Under the pieces are notes generated by a model that saw only the letters and a program-made list of their open reading frames with translations, searched no databases and had not been told where the DNA came from. The position numbers were made by a program, and so were the translations under genes. From DATBJG01 sp963790545 (GTDB lineage: Bacteria > Acidobacteriota > Vicinamibacteria > Vicinamibacterales > JAMQPK01), in contig CAWBPA010000025.1 of assembly GCA_963790545.1 (NCBI GenBank), positions 1 to 64,000 of the forward strand: a stretch of DNA of 64,000 nucleotides, read 5' to 3'. This document shows, piece by piece, positions 1 to 9,486 of the stretch; the stretch's first letter is position 1; each line of letters begins with the position of its first letter.

Positions 1-1102
1 GATCGAGCGTGTCGCGGTCGAGTCGTGCATTGAGCGAAACACGCAGCCGGCTCGTTCCTGCAGGAACCGTGGGGGGCCGAATCGGCGTACGTCGAAGCCT
101 GACGCTGCGAGCGCCTCGGCCGCCGCCGAGGTCCGCCCGGGGTCTCCAAGCACGATTGGAATGATGTGTCCGCCTCTTGCGGGCGTCAAACCTTGCCGCG
201 ACAGGCGCTCTCTCAATGTCGACGCCAGCGCCATGACATGGGTCCGGCGCCCCGGCTCGTTTTCGACGATGGTCAAGGCTGCATCGAGCGCGTCAGCAAG
301 ACTCGGAGGGGCGGCGGTTGAGTAAATGATCGTTCGGGCACGCTGAATCAAGTAATCGATCGCCCACGCCGACCCTGCGACAAACGCGCCCGCCACACCG
401 AGTGCCTTTCCTGCCGTGTTAATCGACAGAAAGACGGACCCCTCGATTCCGGCTTCCTCGATCAACCCCGATCCTCGGTGGCCATACAGTCCCACCGCGT
501 GCGCTTCGTCAACGATGAGTGCGGCGCCGTTACGACGACAGAGCGCAGCGTAATCGGCGAGCGGCGCGCGGTCGCCATCCATGCTGAACAGACGACTCCG
601 TGACGACGAACTTCAGACCAGGACCATGCTCGGCGGCGAGCAGTCGCGTCAGCATGTCAACATTGCAATGGTCGAAAAGGACGCGGCGCGCTTTGGAGAG
701 GCGCATCCCGTCGATGAGGCTCGCATGGTTGTGCGTGTCGGAAAACACCACGTCACCCTGCTCAAGGAACGTGGCAAGCACGCCGATGTTTGCGAGATAG
801 CCGGAACCGAAATAGAGGGACGCGTCGGTTTTCTTGAAGCGTGCAAATCGCCGTTCGAGATCCGCGAAGGCCTTGCGATGCCCCCGAAGCAGGCGTGAAG
901 CGGTCGACCCGCAGCCTTCACGGTGCGCGGCCGCGATCATTCGGTCGACAATACGGGGATCCTGGGCGAGACCAAGATAATCGTTCGAGGAAAGATCAAC
1001 GCCAGAGGGTGGGGTCAGCGTCCGTCGAAGGCCGGCGCGCTCGATCGCGGCCAGCCGTTCCGCGATTCGATGTTCGAGGGCAGGGTAAAGGTCAAAGGTC
1101 AA
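1..1102 (-). CDS. bioF: 8-amino-7-oxononanoate synthase BioF (3' truncated by window edge, one frameshift)
   Basis: PLP-dependent condensation of pimeloyl-ACP (or -CoA) with L-alanine, the first ring-building step of biotin synthesis in the cytoplasm. The translation shows the family N-terminus with SSNDYLGLA, the STASRLLRG region and the FSDTHNHASLIDG segment. After VTES the frame breaks near position 586; the next frame continues with FSMDGDRA, VDEAHAVG and the INTAGKALG lysine region to the window edge, so the C-terminus is missing. The start is TTG inside a heptamer repeat, 18 bases after the bioB stop, so bioB and bioF form one operon. The break looks like a one-base error, not decay. 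Confidence 0.88.
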
Positions 1103-1123
1103 AGGTCAAAGGTCAAAGGTCAA
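1090..1123. repeat. Heptanucleotide tandem repeat (ggtcaaa) between bioB and bioF
   Basis: Four perfect copies of ggtcaaa plus a partial fifth copy. On the minus strand the repeat supplies both the bioB stop codon (TGA at 1120-1122) and the TTG start of bioF (1100-1102), so it forms the whole intercistronic junction. Confidence 0.9.
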
Positions 1124-2097
1124 GGTGCGGGGATTGGTGCCGGCGAGCTCAGGCGAAGCCCGAGGCGCTCGAACAGCTGTGAATCCTGATCCAGGCCGGG
1201 ATTGGGTGCGGTCAGCAGTCGAGGACCCAGGAATACGGAGTTGGCGCCTGCCACGAAGCACAGGGCCTGCGCTTCGTCCGAGAGTGAGGTGCGGCCGGCA
1301 CTGAGACGCACCATCGCTCGCGGCATCGTGATGCGCGCCGTTGCAATCGTGCGGACGAGCTCGAGCACGTCGAGCGGCGGCTCGTCAGCGAGCGGCGTGC
1401 CCTCCACGCGCATCAGCAGGTTGATGGGCACGCTTTCGGGATGCGGCTGCTGGGTCGCCAGTTGCTGAAGGAGCCCGCAGCGGTCGCGGCGCGATTCGCC
1501 CATCCCGACGATGCCTCCGCAGCAGACTGAGATGCCCGCGCGTCGAACGTGTGCGAGCGTGTCGAGGCGGTGCTGATAGGTCCGCGTGGTGATGATCTGT
1601 TCGTAGAATTCCGGCGACGTGTCGAGATTGTGATTGTAGGCTGTCAGCCCCGCGTCCGCGAGCGCGGAAGCCTGCGCCGCGGTCAACATGCCCAACGTGC
1701 AGCAGGCCTCCATTCCCAGCGCACGCACGCCACGAACCATGGCGAGCACGGCGTCGAAGTCGCTGCCGAGTGGGACATCGCGCCAGGCGGCGCCCATGCA
1801 GAATCGTGTGGCGCCCTGCTCTCGCGCCGATCTTGCCGTCGCGAGCGTCTCCGTGACCGACATGAGTCGCTCTGGTGTGACTTGCGTGTGGTAGTGCGCC
1901 GACTGCGGGCAGTACGCGCAGTCTTCAGGACACCCGCCGGTTTTGATGCTCAGGAGCGCACAGCCTTGCACATCGTGAGGCGACTGCCACGCACGATGCG
2001 CTGTCTGAGCGTCGACGATCAGGTCGGGAAGAGGAAGCGCGTAGATTCGCTCGATCTCCTCGAGCGTCCACGTATAGCGCACGGAGGATTGGAACAC
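1120..2097 (-). CDS. bioB: Biotin synthase BioB (radical SAM)
   Basis: Radical-SAM enzyme that inserts sulfur into dethiobiotin, the last step of biotin synthesis. The 325-residue protein has the [4Fe-4S]/SAM motif CPEDCAYC, the family segments SIKTGGC and YNHNLDTSPEFY, and the GGIVGMGES and VPINLL regions; its length is normal for BioB. The start is GTG. A promoter-like TTGCGT-18-TAACGT lies just upstream, with the -10 only seven bases from the start codon. The stop lies in the heptamer repeat shared with bioF. No bioA or bioD is visible in the window. Confidence 0.95.
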   Translation of the reverse strand: MFQSSVRYTWTLEEIERIYALPLPDLIVDAQTAHRAWQSPHDVQGCALLSIKTGGCPEDCAYCPQSAHYHTQVTPERLMSVTETLATARSAREQGATRFCMGAAWRDVPLGSDFDAVLAMVRGVRALGMEACCTLGMLTAAQASALADAGLTAYNHNLDTSPEFYEQIITTRTYQHRLDTLAHVRRAGISVCCGGIVGMGESRRDRCGLLQQLATQQPHPESVPINLLMRVEGTPLADEPPLDVLELVRTIATARITMPRAMVRLSAGRTSLSDEAQALCFVAGANSVFLGPRLLTAPNPGLDQDSQLFERLGLRLSSPAPIPAP

Positions 2098-2104
2098 GGC
2101 TCTG

Positions 2105-2134
2105 ACGTTAGCAAAGCCGCGCGTATGGACGCAA
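2105..2134 (-). promoter_or_regulatory. Putative bioB promoter (leaderless configuration)
   Basis: Read on the minus strand: TTGCGT (2134-2129), an 18-base spacer, then TAACGT (2110-2105). The bioB GTG begins seven bases further on, so transcription would begin at or next to the start codon. This is a pattern match only. Confidence 0.4.
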
Positions 2135-2151
2135 GGAGTTCGTCGGCCACG

Positions 2152-2211
2152 GTAGCGCGGGGGCTTCAGCCCCCGCGTCGTGGCACGCGCACGCTGAAGC
2201 GTGCGCGCTAC
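2152..2211. repeat. REP-like double hairpin between bioB and the TonB receptor
   Basis: Two adjacent GC-rich hairpins, GGGGGCTTCAGCCCCC and GCACGCTGAAGCGTGC, are enclosed by the outer arms GTAGCGCG and CGCGCTAC. The CTnnAG loops and the GTAG/CTAC ends recur near 5361, 21940 and 59830. It sits between the 3' end of the receptor gene and the bioB promoter and could act as a transcription boundary. Confidence 0.7.
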
Positions 2212-2215
2212 ATGT

Positions 2216-5104
2216 TTAGAAGCGCACCCCCATCGACATCAGGAACGTGCGGCCGCCGTCCAGGCCCGGTCGCGGACGCGGATAGTCGGACGTCCGGACG
2301 GCTTGTCCAAACCGCGCTCCTTGAACGTAGTTGAGTGGAAGTCCGTGGTCATCCTTCGGGCCCGCATTGTCAGGCGTGATGGTGGTATCCCAGGTCATGA
2401 GCTTCTGGTTGTTCAATGCGTTCAGCACCTCGACTTTCATCCATGGTGCCAGGCTCTGCCACACCGGAACGCCGTAGGTGACTGCCACATCGAACAATCC
2501 ATATCCCTTGAATGTCTGTGAACCACGCTCGCCGAAGAACAGCTGCTGTGACGGGACGCCCGCGTAGCCGGGATTGTGGGACAGCTGAACGGGACTCAGC
2601 GGTACCCCATTGGCAACAAGGCTGTAGGTGCGACCCGAATTGACGCGCCAGAGCGGCGAGATATCGAGACTGCCCAACCGCTTCAATCCCAGATGGTAGA
2701 CACCCCAGACCCGCAGACGATGGCGCTGGAAATCGTCGATGTGGCCACTCGGGAAATTCCGATCGGCGACGAGCAGTCTCCGGATAGTCGCCCTCCGGCG
2801 ATCCAATGGCCGGTGTGCTGGCGCCTTCGCCCTCGAAGGTCCCCTCGTTCTTCAGCTGAATGGTCCAGTCGCCCCACACGTGAAGGTCGTTGGAGAGGCG
2901 ATATCCGGTCTGCAGCTCCAGACCCTGGTATTGGCGCTGTGGCACGCTGCTGTTCTGCCACACGATGTTATCGAAGGTTCCGAACGTGACGCCGTTGCGG
3001 CTCACGGTGGTCTTGCCGTTCTCGATCGCGATGAAGTCTTCGACCAGATTGGTTGCGTCGCGCCAGATGTAGGTGAGACGTGCATGGGCGTTGGACGTGA
3101 GTTGTCGCCCAAGGCCAAGCGTGAATTCTCTGGTCAGCGGCGACGACAGGTCGTCCGCGAACGATACGTTGTCTCGCGGGAACGTGCCGCTCACGAGGAC
3201 CGGGTAGTTGGCCGGGGAGAACCCGGGCGCAAAATCCAGCCCCTGTCCGGCCGGACCGGTATACGCCGTCGTGTAGCGATCGGCGTTGCCGACGTTCGAG
3301 TTGCGAGCGAACTGGACGTCACTGTACTTGCCGGCATAGTGTCCGTAGGTGGCATGGATGGCCGTCCTGCCGTCTCCAACGGGGTCGTAGCTGGCACCAA
3401 GGCGCGGCACGATGGTATTGACGCTGATGCCGTTCGTCACCGCCGTGGCGTCGCTGGTCACGTGTTCGTAGCGGACTCCCAGGTCCAATGAGAGATGCCG
3501 ACCTGCGGAAATCCGATCCTGCAGGTAGAGCGACGTCGTGGCGATGTCGATCTGAGCTCCACGAACGGGCATCCAGGTCTGCAGCCGGGTAGACCCTGGC
3601 ACGAACCGGGGAACGATCCGACCGTTGGCGTCGAGAAGCGGCGCGCCGTTGGGTCCGATAGCGAAATCCGCGAGAAACACGTAGCCCGTGGACGTCTGCG
3701 AGTTGCCGCCGATCCTGAGTCGAGGTGAATTGCTCGACGCCGCCTTTCAGATCGTGGCTTCCGAGTTTCGGCGTCGACGCGAAATACGCCACGCTGGCCG
3801 TTGCCTGACGGTTGTTGCGATCCTCGGGATCGGTTGAATCGAAATACGGCGCGTTGTACTGATACATCGCGCCGGTACGCGTCAGAAACGGCGAATCGAG
3901 GATATCGGTGCTCGTGTTGCCGTTGTTGCGCACCCCCCAGTGCTTCTGCGAGTACTGTGCCGTCGCGAGCAGGCGCGAACCCACCGCGCCCGCGTAGTTC
4001 GCCACGAACAACCGGTTGGGCGTGTGCGGCCGCACATACGCGCGTGGATCGATACTGAACGGCAGAGACGCCTGCGCGCCCGTGAGATCGTTGTCGACAA
4101 ACGTTCCTCGAAGCGTGTGGCCGGGGCCGAGCGATCCCGTGAGTTTCAGCTCGTACCGATCGTTGTTGGTTTCCGTCACCAGAGGAGCGGCCGTTTGAGG
4201 AAACGCTCCCTGCGTGCTGCTTCGTTCCCAGCGCCCGGCGCCAAAAAACCAGAGCTGATCCTTGACGAGTGGTCCGCCGACAATGCCTTCGTGCACCCGC
4301 GACAGCTTGCTTGCGCGCTGACTCGTTTCGAACGGTGTTTCAGCGCCCCATGACGGATTGCTCAGATTCAACCGGATTCCACCAGAAAAATCGTTCCCGC
4401 CGGACCGCGTGATCACGTTGACCACGCCCCCGGAGAACCGGCCGTATTCGGCTGAAATGCCCGACGTCAGCACCTGAACTTCGTCGATGGCCTCCTCGAC
4501 GAACGAGGTTGTTCGATGAGCCGAGCACGTTGTCGTTGACGTCGACACCGTTGATGAGCCAGACGTTGTCGTAGGCAAATGCACCAGAGACGGTGATCTG
4601 GTTTGCATTGGGCGTGTTGTCGGTCACTCCCGAGGCCAGATCGGCAATGAGAAAGGGCGTGCGGCCAACTGGAAGCACGGCCGTGTCGGATTGCACGAAG
4701 TTCTGAGACGTTCTCGGCTGCAGCCACGCAGACTGTGCGACGGCCGTGACCTGAACCGACTCCTCGATCGAAATGGTCATGCCGGCATCGACGGTCGCGG
4801 TTCCGCCCAGCGGCACGCGGACGACATGTTGCTGTTTGGCCAGCCCCGACATCTCGAAGACCATGGTGTATTCACCCGGTGGCAGGCTTCTGACCAGGTA
4901 CACGCCATTCACGTCGCTCGTCGTCGTGCGAACGCCGAGAAGCGCGGGTGAGGTGACCGTGACGCTCACACCAGCCAGCGCATGGCCATCGGCACTCGTC
5001 GTCACGCGACCCGTCACGAGACCGGTTTGTTCACCCTGTGCGGCAACCCGAGTCGACAACGCAATAAGGACGCAAAGAAGACTCCACGACGCTAGACGTT
5101 TCAT
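2216..5104 (-). CDS. TonB-dependent receptor, Oar-like, with N-terminal carboxypeptidase-regulatory-like domain (three frameshifts)
   Basis: Outer-membrane, 22-strand beta-barrel type transporter or adhesin energised through TonB; the substrate is unknown. Reassembled length is about 960 residues. In order: a signal peptide (residues 1-23, ending VAAQ), a CarboxypepD_reg-like beta-sandwich (about 26-105, with GRVTTSADGHALAGVSV and GEYTM), a plug with INGVDVNDNV and GGVVNVITRSGGN, then a long barrel ending in the aromatic C-terminus GVRF. The frame breaks near 4507, 3722 and 2780, but each next frame continues the same barrel, so one intact gene with sequence errors is likely. The plug/barrel style is that of Oar and acidobacterial TonB receptors. 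No adjacent transport operon hints at a substrate. Confidence 0.85.
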
Positions 5105-5414
5105 GAAAGCACCTCAAAAGCGAAACACGGAATGACGGGACGGCGCACGGTGACCGTCCCCATCTGGAACAGCACACGCCATGCCAGACGACGCAGGTTT
5201 TCGCGTATGTCGCCCGCAGTCTTCAATCTACGGGTGCGAGCGCAAATGACGTCGCGTGAAACGCTCGAGGTGGCGCTTGTGCCGAATTGGCACACCAGGT
5301 TCAGATTCTGACAATGCGGATCGACGGTTTCGGACCGGTGGGTCGGCGGGTCGGCGGGTCGGCGGGTCTAAAGACCCGCCTCTACAAAGAACTACAAAGA
5401 AGTCAGGGCGGACG
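5105..5414. other. Intergenic region upstream of the TonB receptor
   Basis: No credible gene is seen. The 64-codon minus-strand frame here has no recognisable features. The region should hold the receptor promoter. A near-palindrome gtgcc-gaatt-ggcac lies at about 5280-5294 and could be an operator, but I see no matching promoter. Confidence 0.4.
5341..5386. repeat. Octamer tandem repeat running into a REP-like hairpin
   Basis: Three to four copies of ggcgggtc in tandem lead into the hairpin GGCGGGTCTAAAGACCCGCC, followed by TCTAC. The hairpin has the same CTnnAG loop and CTAC end as the element at 2152-2211. Confidence 0.7.
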
Positions 5415-5591
5415 TCAATGAGGTCGTTCTATGCCGAGCACGGCCCTGAGCGCAAAGAGATCCTGGCGCATCTTCGTGACGAGCGACAGGAGTGACTTGT
5501 CGCGAAACATGATCTCTCCCGTCGCCATCTCGAGCCCGCCAATCAGGGCGTCTAGTTTCGCTTTGGTCGCGTCGTTGGTCACATCGGCCAT
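5415..5591 (-). CDS. Small hypothetical protein (58 aa)
   Basis: A 58-codon frame beginning MADVTNDATKAKLDALIGG and ending VLGIERPH. It is predicted to be mostly amphipathic helix. I do not recognise a family. Support comes from a perfect TATAAT placed five bases before the ATG on the coding strand, a sensible acidic/basic helical composition, and a location in an otherwise empty gap. It would be expressed from a leaderless transcript. It is monocistronic, between a REP-like hairpin and a heptamer inverted repeat. Confidence 0.5.
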   Translation of the reverse strand: MADVTNDATKAKLDALIGGLEMATGEIMFRDKSLLSLVTKMRQDLFALRAVLGIERPH

Positions 5592-5620
5592 GGCACATTA
5601 TAGCCAAAGCCAAAAATCGG

Positions 5621-5698
5621 AAGGCTGAAGTCTCAAGTCTGAAGGCTCAAGTTGTGGCGCACACAGTTTGAGACTTCAGACTTCAGACTTAAGACTTG
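5621..5698. repeat. Inverted heptamer repeat (agtctga type)
   Basis: The left arm is made of gctgaag/tctcaag/tctgaag units. The right arm is the complementary gacttca/gacttca/gacttaa series. The arms are separated by about 15 bases and could form an imperfect hairpin. The same unit recurs at 41684-41782. It lies at the 3' end of the cardiolipin synthase gene. Confidence 0.8.
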
Positions 5699-5700
5699 GT

Positions 5701-6975
5701 TTATTGTTGGCGTTCGAGAATCCACGCCACCGCGCCAATCAGCTTTTCCCACAACGGGCGGCCTTGCCACGACTCCAATGTGACCTCACGACTGTCGCCC
5801 ACGTCACGACGGTAGTCGGCAATCAACCGGCGCGCGATCGCCTCGTCGCGCATCACGATGTTGATCTCGTCGTTATGTTCGAACGATCGATTGTCGATGT
5901 TCGTCGTGCCAAGCACCCCCCAGGTCTCGTCGACGACGAGCACCTTGGCATGAATCATCGCCTGCTCGTACTCGAAGATCCGGACGCCCGCCTCGAGCAG
6001 GCCACCGTACATCCTGCGACTTGCCAGCCGTACCCATCGTTGGTCGGTGTTCGCACCCGGGACGATCACGGACAGGTGAACGCCTCGTTGCGCTGTATCG
6101 ATGAGCACTCGTCGCAGAGCCTTATCGGGCAGGAAATAGGGTGTGGCAATCAGCACTTCCCGGCACGCGGCGTCGATGAGCAGCTGGAATACGACTCGCG
6201 AGACCGTCGCGCGATCGGCGGGCGAGCTCTTGACGACAAGTGCCGTAGTGTCGCCGGCGGCAGAGAGGCGCGGGAAATACTCGTCACCGATCAAAATCTC
6301 CCCGCAGCATTCGAGCCAGTTCTCCACGAACACACCTTGCAGGGCGGCCACGACGGGCCCTTCGACGCGAGCCATGGTGTCCCGCCATGGCTTCGTCGTG
6401 CCTTCGGCAATGGCCCACCAATCGGCGATGCCAGCACCGCCGACGAACGCAACGCGTCCATCAACGATGAGCAGCTCACGGTGCGTGCGGTTGTTGAGAC
6501 GAGCCAGGCGATACCATCGAAGCGGTTGATAGAACTCGATTCGACATCCAGCCGCCCGCAGGCGTGAGACGAGCGCGCTGCCCACTCGCGCGCTTCCAAT
6601 GGCGTCCACGACGATCGTGACCTTGACCCCTGCCGTCGCGCGTTCGACGAGCGCATCGGCAAATTGGCTGGCGACCGTGCCACCTTGAAAGATGTAGCAC
6701 TCCAGGTTAACGGACTGGGTAGCCGATTTGATGGCCTGGAGCATGGCCGGATAAAACGTTTTTCCGTTGGTCAACACCTCGATTCGGTTGCCTGGATAGA
6801 AGACCGCTTGTGACGTGGCGACGAGCTTGTAGCTGAATTCAGGGGAGCACGCGTCCTGCCGGGTTTCGATGGTGTAGTTGATCCCGGGGGTGAAGAACAC
6901 CACCAGAATGAGCCAGATGATGAAGACGGCGCCGATCAGGGTCGCCACGGAAACGAACGTGATATCCGGAATCAT
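5701..6975 (-). CDS. Phospholipase D-type cardiolipin synthase
   Basis: Membrane-bound PLD-superfamily enzyme, probably making cardiolipin from phosphatidylglycerol or another lipid alcohol. The 424-residue protein has one N-terminal membrane segment (about 8-30) and two PLD half-domains. The second motif is canonical (HAK at 342-344 with D349 and GTTNID). The first reads HRELLIVD at 165-172, with Glu where HxK enzymes have Lys. The overall layout matches bacterial Cls/YmdC-like proteins. It is transcribed divergently from fdhD with 38 bases between the starts. The altered first motif leaves the exact reaction uncertain. Confidence 0.85.
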   Translation of the reverse strand: MIPDITFVSVATLIGAVFIIWLILVVFFTPGINYTIETRQDACSPEFSYKLVATSQAVFYPGNRIEVLTNGKTFYPAMLQAIKSATQSVNLECYIFQGGTVASQFADALVERATAGVKVTIVVDAIGSARVGSALVSRLRAAGCRIEFYQPLRWYRLARLNNRTHRELLIVDGRVAFVGGAGIADWWAIAEGTTKPWRDTMARVEGPVVAALQGVFVENWLECCGEILIGDEYFPRLSAAGDTTALVVKSSPADRATVSRVVFQLLIDAACREVLIATPYFLPDKALRRVLIDTAQRGVHLSVIVPGANTDQRWVRLASRRMYGGLLEAGVRIFEYEQAMIHAKVLVVDETWGVLGTTNIDNRSFEHNDEINIVMRDEAIARRLIADYRRDVGDSREVTLESWQGRPLWEKLIGAVAWILERQQ

Positions 6976-7001
6976 ACGTACTCGTGCGGCGTTTTTGGCG
7001 C

Positions 7002-7007
7002 TAGGAT
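7002..7007 (+). promoter_or_regulatory. Possible -10 element of fdhD
   Basis: TAGGAT lies six bases before the fdhD ATG, in the 38-base divergent gap with the cardiolipin synthase gene. No convincing -35 is seen. The spacing implies a leaderless mRNA. Confidence 0.3.
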
Positions 7008-7013
7008 ACGTCT

Positions 7014-7811
7014 ATGCCACCTGAGTTCCAGCGGGTCGATATTGTCCGGTTTGCCGACGATCGGCAACGGCCCGACAGCGACCTGGTTGCATCCGAGCAG
7101 CCGCTCGAAGTTCGGCTGAACGGGGAGTCGTTCTCGGTCATTATGCGGACACCGGGAGCCGATCGCGATCTTGCCGCCGGGTTTCTGTTCAGCGAAGGCG
7201 TCATCAAGAGCGCGTCGGATCTGACCATCACCGACAGCCAGGACGATGTCATTGATGTGCACCTGGTGGGCACCAACGCGGCGTCGCTTCCCGAGCTGCT
7301 GGCCTCGCGCCGCCAGGTCATGACCAATTCTTCCTGTGGCATGTGCGGGCGTCGCACGCTCGACTCCTTGGGCGTCAACGTGTCTCCCTTGCCATCGGTC
7401 TGGACGACCAGGCGCGAACACGTGCTCGGTCTGCCGACCACATTGAAGGCCGCGCAAGCCGTGTTTGCCGATACCGGCGGGCTGCATGCTTCGGGACTCT
7501 TCGACCGCAGCGGCGAGCTCCTGCTGATTGCTGAAGACGTGGGTCGCCACAATGCCCTCGACAAGGTCGTCGGCCGCATGCTGCTGGCCGGCCGTCTGCC
7601 GCTCTCCGACTCGATGTTGTGCGTGAGCGGGCGGACCTCGTACGAAATCGTGCAGAAGGCGCTCGTCGCCGGCATCCCTCTCGTCGCTGCCGTCTCGGCA
7701 CCCTCGAGCCTGGCGATTGAGCTGGCCGAGGAAGGGGGCATTACGCTGCTCGGCTTCGTCCGCGGCGAACGGTTCAACATTTACGCTCACCCCGAACGCA
7801 TCGATTCCTGA
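7014..7811 (+). CDS. fdhD: Formate dehydrogenase accessory sulfurtransferase FdhD
   Basis: FdhD carries sulfur from a cysteine desulfurase to the molybdenum (bis-MGD) cofactor, which makes formate dehydrogenase active. The 265-residue protein has the conserved CxxC pair in SSCGMCG (C108, C111), plus RTPGADRDLAAGFLFSEG, EDVGRHNALDKVVG and SGRTSYEI, all typical of the family. Length is normal. No formate dehydrogenase subunit lies in the window, so the enzyme it serves is elsewhere. It is transcribed alone, divergently from the cardiolipin synthase gene. Confidence 0.95.
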   Translation: MPPEFQRVDIVRFADDRQRPDSDLVASEQPLEVRLNGESFSVIMRTPGADRDLAAGFLFSEGVIKSASDLTITDSQDDVIDVHLVGTNAASLPELLASRRQVMTNSSCGMCGRRTLDSLGVNVSPLPSVWTTRREHVLGLPTTLKAAQAVFADTGGLHASGLFDRSGELLLIAEDVGRHNALDKVVGRMLLAGRLPLSDSMLCVSGRTSYEIVQKALVAGIPLVAAVSAPSSLAIELAEEGGITLLGFVRGERFNIYAHPERIDS

Positions 7812-7871
7812 TCTTGCTCACTTCGTCGCTCCTCCTGCCGAATCCACGTCCGAAGTCGGTAACGCACCAGA

Positions 7872-7877
7872 TATAAT
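7872..7877 (+). promoter_or_regulatory. Perfect TATAAT six bases before the start of the 87-aa gene
   Basis: A consensus -10 hexamer ends six bases before the ATG at 7884; the -35 region is weak. If used, the transcript would start at or very near the ATG. Confidence 0.4.
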
Positions 7878-7883
7878 GCAGGT

Positions 7884-8147
7884 ATGGGTGATGCTGGTGA
7901 AGGATTGATTGACGCACAGGCGCGTATCGCCGAACAAATGGAAGAGCGCGAGCAGGAGCGCAAGCGCCTCGCCGAGGGTCGGGGCACAAAGATCAACCCC
8001 GAGCTCGTGCGCCGCGCCGAGTCCCTACGCCTCGCGAGGATCGAGCTCGATCGGCAGCGTTCGGCTACAGAAAACGCTGCACGGAAACAACAGCTCACGC
8101 ACGCTCTTGAAGAACTCGATCGTCAGCTCGCAGCCTTGAAGCTCTAG
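7884..8147 (+). CDS. Small coiled-coil hypothetical protein (87 aa)
   Basis: A highly charged 87-residue protein, rich in Glu, Arg, Gln and Leu with heptad spacing through most of its length (for example QMEEREQERKRLAEG and LEELDRQLAALKL), so an alpha-helical coiled coil is likely. It has no cysteines, signal peptide or membrane segment, and I do not recognise a family. It lies between fdhD and a convergent glycosyltransferase and seems monocistronic. A perfect TATAAT just upstream supports expression. Confidence 0.6.
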   Translation: MGDAGEGLIDAQARIAEQMEEREQERKRLAEGRGTKINPELVRRAESLRLARIELDRQRSATENAARKQQLTHALEELDRQLAALKL

Positions 8148-8162
8148 CGAGACTCCACCTCG

Positions 8163-9486
8163 CTAGAAGATGCGCGCGTCTGGAAAAAGCCTCGCATAGT
8201 CGACCCCGAACTCAGAGAGAATTCCGCGGGTCAGGTCGCTATATTCCTCGCGAAAATGTGCCGGGAGCGTCGCCGGATGCGGGACGGGTGCCTCGAGAGC
8301 CCGTTCGATGGCTCCGACGTAATCGGTTTCCATCTTTTCCAGCGTGTGACGATGCAACCACCAGTCGCGAGCACCGCGTCCCAGTCGCTCGCGAAGGGCC
8401 GCGTCGCGCGAGAGGTGTGTCAAAGCGAGCTCGATCGATCGAACCTCATCCAGGATGTTGACGCTCACGCAAATCGGGTTCGCGCGCCGCACCGTCGTCT
8501 CGCGTGGCAATCTCGAGCCAGCTGCGAGCGTCTATTCGAGGTAGAGCTCCGGTCATTGCCAGATCCGTGATGACCGTTGGTCGTCCGGCTGCCAGGCACC
8601 GGAGCCAGGCCGCGGAGGTTTCGTGCGCCGAAGGCCAGCGCAAACAGAGGCAGACATCCGCGGCGGCAAGATAGCTCCCGAGGTCTTCATCGGCCACGTA
8701 CCCGGCGGCGGTGACGTGGTCGCTCACGCCGACCCTGCGGGCTTCTGCGAGGGGATCGATATCCCCGAGCTCGTCGCCCACGAACATCAGCCGGATGCGC
8801 GGCCCGTAGCGAACGACGCGTGCCAGCGCCTGCAGGATTTCGGCGACGCGCTTGCCGCGCGTGACCAGCCCCACGCACGCGAACACGATCGCGTCTTCCG
8901 GAATCCGATGACGCGCGCGAACGTGCCGCACGCTGTCAGGATCTGCGCGGACCGCGCCGACACCCATCGAGATGGGGGTCACAGCGGCGCCCGGGAACTG
9001 ACGTTGGAGATCAACAGCCAGATGCGGATCGTGAACGCCCACGAGCCGTGCCGTATCGATCAGGGGCCTGAGCATCGGCCAGAAAAAGAACAACGAACCG
9101 CCCAGGCCGGCCTTGACCAGATCCGCCACACCCGATGGAACGTCGGGGTGGCTGAACGCCAGCTCGGCGCGATACGCCTCCTCCCGGTGCTCGCGAAGCA
9201 GCTGCAGCGCGCGTGATTGATGGACCTGCGCGTCATGAAGCACCACAAGGCCGGGGTACCGCGTGACGTAGGCCCACGCATGATCGTGAGCCGGAGAATT
9301 GCCAAACTGATACACGATGAGGTCGTACGGGCGGCGATGATGCTGCCAGACAAAGCCGTGAGCGCGCGGGGCATCGTACAGATCGATGTGATAACGAGTC
9401 CGGAGGCGGGGCACGATTTCAGCCGTGTACGCGGCGACACCCGAGCGGGACGGTGCAAGCGGTGAGAACCACGCGAGACGGCGCAC
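8163..9486 (-). CDS. Glycosyltransferase family 1/4-like (one frameshift)
   Basis: Predicted GT-B fold glycosyltransferase. The N-terminal half starts with WFSPLAPSRSGVAAY and contains VVLHDAQ. The C-terminal half has the nucleotide-sugar region (FACVGLVTRGKRV, GYVADEDLGSYLAAADVCLCLRWPSA with ETS, AGRPTVITD) typical of GT4 enzymes. The frame breaks near 8500; the next frame carries the last roughly 110 residues, so the intact protein is about 440 residues. The start is GTG with TATAAT eight bases upstream. The sugar and acceptor cannot be told. There is no neighbouring polysaccharide operon, and it converges on the small coiled-coil gene. Confidence 0.82.

Noticed and set aside
5275..5296. 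Sigma-54 promoter near the TonB receptor
   Set aside because: The gtgcc-gaatt-ggcac palindrome does not have the GG/GC 10-base spacing of a -24/-12 promoter.
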